Source: Scalesia atractyloides
Taxonomy: Eukaryota > Streptophyta > Magnoliopsida > Asterales > Asteraceae
DNA length: 64,000 bases
Direction: 5' to 3'
Assembly: GCA_947069175.1 (NCBI GenBank)
Contig: CAMTDV010001633.1
Span: 61,176,102-61,240,101, forward strand
A model generated the notes under the pieces. It was not told where the DNA came from. It saw only the letters and a program-made list of their open reading frames with translations, and ran no database searches. The position numbers and the translations under genes are program-made. Positions 59,365-64,000 of the stretch are shown here, one piece after another. The number at the start of each line of letters is the position of its first letter. Positions within the stretch are counted from its first letter, which is position 1.

Positions 59365-61072
59365 TGATATGCTAAAAGTAGTTTAAAAAAACAACTAAAA
59401 TTAACCTAAATCTAGACTCAAAGTAATACTCTAGACTCACTAAAACGAACTAAACTACTAACCGGCAAGTGTACTGATCGACTCTAGTATAGCTAAAGTA
59501 AGTCCGGATATCGAACCCATAAGACTCTACTGATTGAATTAACTACTTTATTTAGACTCTAACAGACACGGACTGAAATGATGTTGTGATTTTATGGGCG
59601 CGGGGGGGGGGGGGGGGGGGGTTCCAACAATTTCCTAAAAAAAATAATTTAAAAACTAACTAAGATTAACTAAGTTAACTTAACGAATTGCTTTGGACTT
59701 AACCTCTGATGGTGAGAAAATACTACCTAGACTGGAATCTGATTGTTTCAAGTAATGATTTTTAATTAGAAGTTGTCAACTATGGAACCGGACACATAAA
59801 ATTCTCACCATTCGGAATATCTAACAGACCCCTGACCCTTCTCAAGAGCACACATTGACACCCTAAAGGTTGTTAAGAATACCGGTTATTAGACTCCCTC
59901 ACAGGACATCTAATGGGTTTATGGAAGTACATTGCAAGAATCACTCCCTCACAGGATCCGAATCAAAGGTAGACCTGGACTTTTGGATAAACTTACTAGA
60001 CAATAGCCAATGGGTTACTCCCTAGGGAATATCCTACCTTACGGTTTAATGACTTAGACCTAGTAATAATGTCGCTCCTCACATCTATTGATGATTAGCA
60101 GAATGCTTGACTTTATAAGTTAATTGAATATCACTTCTAAGGTTTATTACGTAACTCAACCCTAAAGATTAAAGATTTATTATGTGATATAGACACTCAC
60201 CAAAACCTTAAATCTAGTAAGACTCTATTATGTGATAAAGACCGTCACCAAGAATCAAGTGAAGCAATAAATAACCAACAAATACTATCAAGCATGCATA
60301 CGCATCTAAACAAAAGACCAAGTCGCTTACAAACTCATAAACAATACATAGCATCCATAAATCACATAAAAATCAAAACTTTAACACAATCATTCATCCA
60401 ATCTAGGTAGTCTATAAAAATTAGCCAATCAAAGTCATGGAAAACATTGCAAACAAAGTAAGTTCAAGTATGCAAAACATAATAAAGATCAGATAACACA
60501 AACGAGAACACCCGAACGACAGAATGACGACCCGAAGTTGCTACACTCAATTATCTTCACCCGAATGCTTCAGCTACTACGAATCACTCCAAGAATGCTC
60601 CAAATTCGCCCAAGTTTTCTCCCAATTCGTAATTAGGGTTTCATAATGATAAAAATTGCTTTTATACCCCCAAATCTCAGCTAATTTCAAACCCATTTGC
60701 AGATAACACCCTCTCGCTGGCCGCGAGAGGGTTCTGACCATCCAGTCGCGGCCCGCGACCGTGTTAATGACGTCAGCATCAAATGAGCTTCTCCCAGGTG
60801 GCGAGAAGCAATGGCCCAGCTAGTCGCGGCCCGCCAGAAGGCAGTTTTTCCAGAATTCAATTCGTTTCAGCTCCCAAGCTCTCCAATCCGTTCCAGGACT
60901 TTACCAATTCGTATTTATACTCAATTTTCACGCTTTTCAGCTACTTTAAGCTCATACGACCTGCAAAACGCAATTGGATCAAAAGATTAACTATTCTACG
61001 GAAAACAAAACTAAAACTAATAAAGATTGTATAAACTATACACGAATAAACGATGTATTTTACAATACATCA
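59365..61072 (-). repeat. Athila-like 5' LTR (1708 bp)
   Basis: Edges TGATATGCTAAAAG and ACAATACATCA on the plus strand. Contains the hairpins ACCCTCTCGC-TGGCC-GCGAGAGGGT (60708-60732) and GTCGCG-GCC-CGCGAC (60745-60759), and TGACGTCA (60768-60775), a palindromic bZIP-type ACGT element. A run of 20 G lies at 59602-59621. Confidence 0.92.
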
Positions 61073-61077
61073 CTAGC

Positions 61078-61390
61078 TGCCTTGATTATATCACGGATTT
61101 CACCGATCAGTCTCCAAATATAATGAGAAATTAGTACATGTTCTGGCGAAGCTAGGGTTGGTGCCAGTCTCGCATATTCAAAGAATTTTGTTGTAAACTC
61201 ACGACTATTCACATCAACCATTTTATGATTTATGAACTTATTAGCCATATGTTCCTTTTCATGAGGAGGACAAAATTTATTTTCTATCATTTCCTTAAAT
61301 TCCTTACAATTCACTGCATAAGCCATGTCACTTCCTTTTGCCTGAAGAATCGTGTTCCACCATTCCAATGCCTTCTCTTCATAGTAAATT
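61078..61390 (-). pseudogene. Ty3/gypsy fragment 2: gag N-terminal part
   Basis: Minus strand: EEKALEWWNTIL, EFKEMIENKFCPPHEKE, FTTKFFEYARLAPTLASPEH, a typical retrotransposon gag core. It runs into the Athila-like element at the ctagc duplication; its continuation is 46646-46470. Upstream coding is lost beyond 61390. Confidence 0.8.
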
Positions 61391-62372
61391 ACCTAAAACG
61401 CGTTTTAAAAACATTTTATCAGTGGAAAATACTGGTGAGTTCATTCAGTTGAAAAAAAACACTTTCTTATAATTACCACATTAAGAGTTTTTACATTTTT
61501 TTATATCTCATAACCATCCACTAGTATTTTTCACTCGGCAGTCCTTGTTACTATGGTCATACACTATTGGCCCTCAATTGTCCAATAGCAAAGCTTATCA
61601 AGTAATGTATATAAAACCCCATATACTGACAATAGTTTTCTAGTAACATTACAAACCGAGGCCATTGATTATGCTGCAGATATCATCATAGAAGAAAAAG
61701 TTGTTCTTCTTTTCATTAACATTAGCTACTAATCATTTGGAATCAATCTAGCTGCTTAGCTTATCTTATGTGGTTTGGGCATACGGATTCGACTAGCATG
61801 TACAAGTTCTTTGAAGATTAACTTCGTCCACTGACAACCTCCAACATGTACAAGTTCTTTAAAGATGCATTTGTTCGAAAAAAAAACTCTTTTACTTATT
61901 GAGTATTACACAAGAATGTACTAAGTTAACCTTGAGTTTACCCTATTAGTTTAACTCACTAAACACCTTATAAGAATGTAAAAAACAACCCAAAATATAA
62001 ACTTACGCACCGTATATCATATAAGGAATGTAGAAAAACGAATTATATATTTATTCGAGAACTAACGAGGCATGAGTTTAAGGGTGGATGAAAAGCCGAC
62101 AAATAACTTACTTATTTCTCGTAGCCTTTCTCCTTATATGCAATTTGGTGCTCAAATTTTGACGCTTTAATCTTTTTTCTCAACTACAAGACAATACTGC
62201 GGGAAAATTTCTTTATCCATGTATTTGAAAATAACTCAAAATCTCGCAAGACATTACGCGTCTTCGCCGTATCAATCGGTTGTCAACACATGTCCCTCTA
62301 GTCTAGTTTTTAGCTAACAGTTTTGACAGATTAAAGTACATTAGACGTCGGATCTCGTCATCTTGACCCTTG
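61391..62372. other. Intergenic, no gene seen
   Basis: AT-rich. ACATGTACAAGTTCTTTRAAGAT is repeated at about 61797 and 61845 (listed here as ACATGTACAAGTTCTTT plus RAAGAT). Nothing else recognised. Confidence 0.5.
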
Positions 62373-62380
62373 GTAAAATG

Positions 62381-63545
62381 TAGTGATGGCAATCAAACCC
62401 GAACCCAATGGATAAACCCGAAACCCGACTCATTTGGGACGGGTTTAGGGTTGGATAAACGGGTTTGGGACTAGTTTTTATTTTTTTCGCGGGTTTGGGA
62501 CGGGTTTAGGATTTGGTGATATACCCATTTACCTGACCCGATTACCCGATAAAATGTACCCGTTTACCCGATTGTATACCCGACATAATTTATTTTATTT
62601 TTTTAAATATGTATATATATAATACACCCATTGTGTATACACATAGGTATTTTATTCCGTATACATTTTTATAGTGATAATATTAAATATTAAATGTAAC
62701 TGATTAGTAGTTACTCGTAGTGGTGAGCATGGTGCGGTTTGGTTCGGTTATTGCCTATAACCGAAACCATAACCGCATACTTCCGTTATCAAAAAATCAT
62801 AAACATCCGGTTCGGTTAATGCGGTTTTGGTTAATCGGTTATCTGCGGTTAATGTGGTTTCGGTTCGGTTATAGGTCGGTTATTTTATTGTTTCCAAAGT
62901 TAGGTTTTAAATGTGTGGGTTATGCAAATACATACGCTAAAAATAAATATACACAAGCTCGTATAATTATCAATCATATTTTACTTCCACGTGTTATGTG
63001 GAAGCATACATACGAACACAAAGTGTCTAGAGTTTTAAATTTAATGAGGCTGGATCATTGTTAAAAGACTTAAACACTTCACCAAATAAAAAATATGGAT
63101 TGGGTCATGGTTAAACACTAAAACATTAACTTAAAAACCTATGGTCTAATGGATTCGGACATGTTTAAAACATTCGGTTCGGTTCGGTTATTTACAGTTA
63201 TGAAACTAATAATAACCATAACCGAACCACAACATGCGGTTATCAAAAATATAAATAACCGACCCCTCTATTATTTTGGTTATTTCGGTTCTGTTTTTTT
63301 TGGTTTGCGGTTCGGTTATTTCGGTTTTATGCTCACCCCTAGTTACTCGATAGATACCCGATGGGTTTTGGGTCAGGTATAACAAACAGGAAATTTTTTT
63401 AAATTAACGACTTTACCTGAAACCCGCGGGTATACCCGATACCCGATGGGTATTTACCTGCTATAAACTCGACGGGTTTTGAGACAAACTTATATAATCA
63501 GGTTTGGATTTGGAATTACCTAAACCCAACCCGTTGTCATCCCTA
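62381..63545. mobile_element. hAT-like element, host of a nested hAT-like element
   Basis: Perfect 8-bp duplication gtaaaatg (62373-62380, 63546-63553). Ends TAGTGATGGCAA and inverted TAGGGATGACAA. The outer element without the insert is about 533 bp, rich in CGGGTTT/AAACCCG words, with no transposase. Confidence 0.85.
62718..63341. mobile_element. hAT-like element nested in the 62381 element
   Basis: Perfect 8-bp duplication gttactcg (62710-62717, 63342-63349). Ends TAGTGGTGAGCAT and inverted TAGGGGTGAGCAT. Interior rich in GGTTCGGTTA-like words. No coding. Confidence 0.85.
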
Positions 63546-63553
63546 GTAAAATG

Positions 63554-64000
63554 TGTTATTTTTAAAGATACGACTAAATTTAGGGCTAGTTAAGAGAAAA
63601 GGTTGTACACATGCGTTTTCTAATCTTCTGATATAGTAAAAATCTTTATACAAAAGTACGTTGATAGCTTTTCTTCAATTTAATATCTAGACATCAGAAA
63701 TATCTTAATACATGTTTAACGATGTTCAAGAAATACAAACCCGAAGTGAATTACATGTATTGATCATTTCTTAAGAAAAAAAAAAGTTGGTTATTCAAAA
63801 TGTAATTAGTCCATATAATAAGGGGTTTAGTGTTAAATTAATTAATAAATAAGGCGACATGATGTGAAGGGGGCAGCCATTAGGGGGTCACCAAGAAGTC
63901 ATTACCCAATGCACATTAGCCATCTACGGTCAATTTGGCTGAATCAAGGAACCACCCTTGTGACTTGGTTGCTATTTACGTATTACCAAAGGGTACACAT
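63554..64000. other. Intergenic, no feature seen
   Basis: AT-rich end of the window; no open frame or repeat recognised. Confidence 0.5.

Larger units (their letters stand above)
57499..59694 (-). repeat. Threefold tandem block: LTR end, primer site, leader, gag start
   Basis: Unit starts at 57499, 58227 and 58958 (GTTGGTGAACGG), periods 728 and 731 bp. Each unit holds about 90 codons of the frame around the gag start, the leader, a tRNA-Asp type primer site and about 320 bp of LTR. Copies differ at only a few positions, and the period difference equals the change in a G tract. The block ends at 59694, where the third LTR part continues into the full 5' LTR. Junctions (AATTGCTTTGTTGG) share TTGCTT with both parent sequences. 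Confidence 0.93.
46647..61072 (-). mobile_element. Athila-like Ty3/gypsy retrotransposon, 14.4 kb, minus strand
   Basis: 3' LTR 46647-47869 and 5' LTR 59365-61072 (element-sense ends TGATG and CATCA), with 5-bp duplication ctagc (46642-46646, 61073-61077) in the gag of an older gypsy copy. Order in element sense: 5' LTR, a triplicated block of LTR part plus primer site plus gag start, gag-pol (57745-52128), spacer, an extra ORF (50754-49246), spacer, polypurine tract, 3' LTR. tRNA-Asp type primer site, protease with DLG and the extra ORF after pol fit the Athila lineage. The shared LTR parts differ at about 45 positions in 1.2 kb by eye (near 4 percent). Confidence 0.92.

Noticed and set aside
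1..64000. CRISPR arrays, bacterial operons, rRNA genes
   Set aside because: No spacer-repeat pattern, no Shine-Dalgarno-led gene clusters and no rRNA-like sequence were seen; content is plant nuclear DNA.

Overview
This window is nuclear DNA from a flowering plant, almost certainly a eudicot. The evidence is one intronless MAPKKK20/21-type protein kinase gene with a normal plant promoter, plant Ty3/gypsy lineages (chromovirus/Tekay-like and Athila-like), a plant LINE with an RRM-containing ORF1, Mutator-like and hAT-like DNA elements and SINE-like heads. An Asteraceae source is possible but that is only an impression. Apart from the kinase (15715-16740, minus strand) nearly all recognisable content is transposable elements, many of them nested.

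Layout. 1-15545: a minus-strand LINE (3' end outside the window), cut in its endonuclease domain by a complete chromovirus-type LTR retrotransposon (element A, 2358-13245, plus strand, 5-bp target duplication). 15715-16970: the MAPKKK gene with TATA box and G-box. 17546-21205: two Mutator-like elements, the second carrying a captured fragment of a PDI-like (thioredoxin fold) gene, with a hAT-like element and a SINE-like sequence between them. 21367-31163: a decayed chromovirus (element B, 5-bp duplication) with a solo LTR (25926-28375) inserted in its RNase H region. 31169-41663: mostly AT-rich intergenic DNA with short hAT-like MITEs that have 8-bp duplications. 41765-43019 and 46470-46646 plus 61078-61390: pieces of minus-strand gypsy elements. 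The first two flank an internally deleted LTR element (43020-46469); the last two are one gag split by a 14.4-kb Athila-like element (46647-61072, minus strand, 5-bp duplication ctagc). 62381-63545: a hAT-like element with another hAT-like element inside it, both with perfect 8-bp duplications.

Most notable signal. The 2.4-2.7-kb LTRs of element A and of the solo LTR contain a tandem array of tRNA-like cassettes: three sense copies in element A, four in the solo LTR, plus one antisense copy in each. The spacing is 168-170 bp. The cassettes have A-box and B-box like motifs and unusually long perfect hairpins where a D-arm would be. They do not fold as whole tRNAs. I know of no named system that this matches.

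Other structural oddities. (1) The Athila-like element has a threefold 728/731-bp repeat containing part of its 5' LTR, the tRNA-Asp type primer binding site and the gag start, with a G tract that grows from 13 to 16 to 20. (2) A GC-rich hairpin module in the Athila-like LTR is repeated inside the element with compensatory stem changes. (3) Element A is broken by only two nonsense codons and three single-T losses within about 300 bp, which may partly be sequence error.

All coordinates come from reading by eye. Divergence figures are hand counts and approximate.
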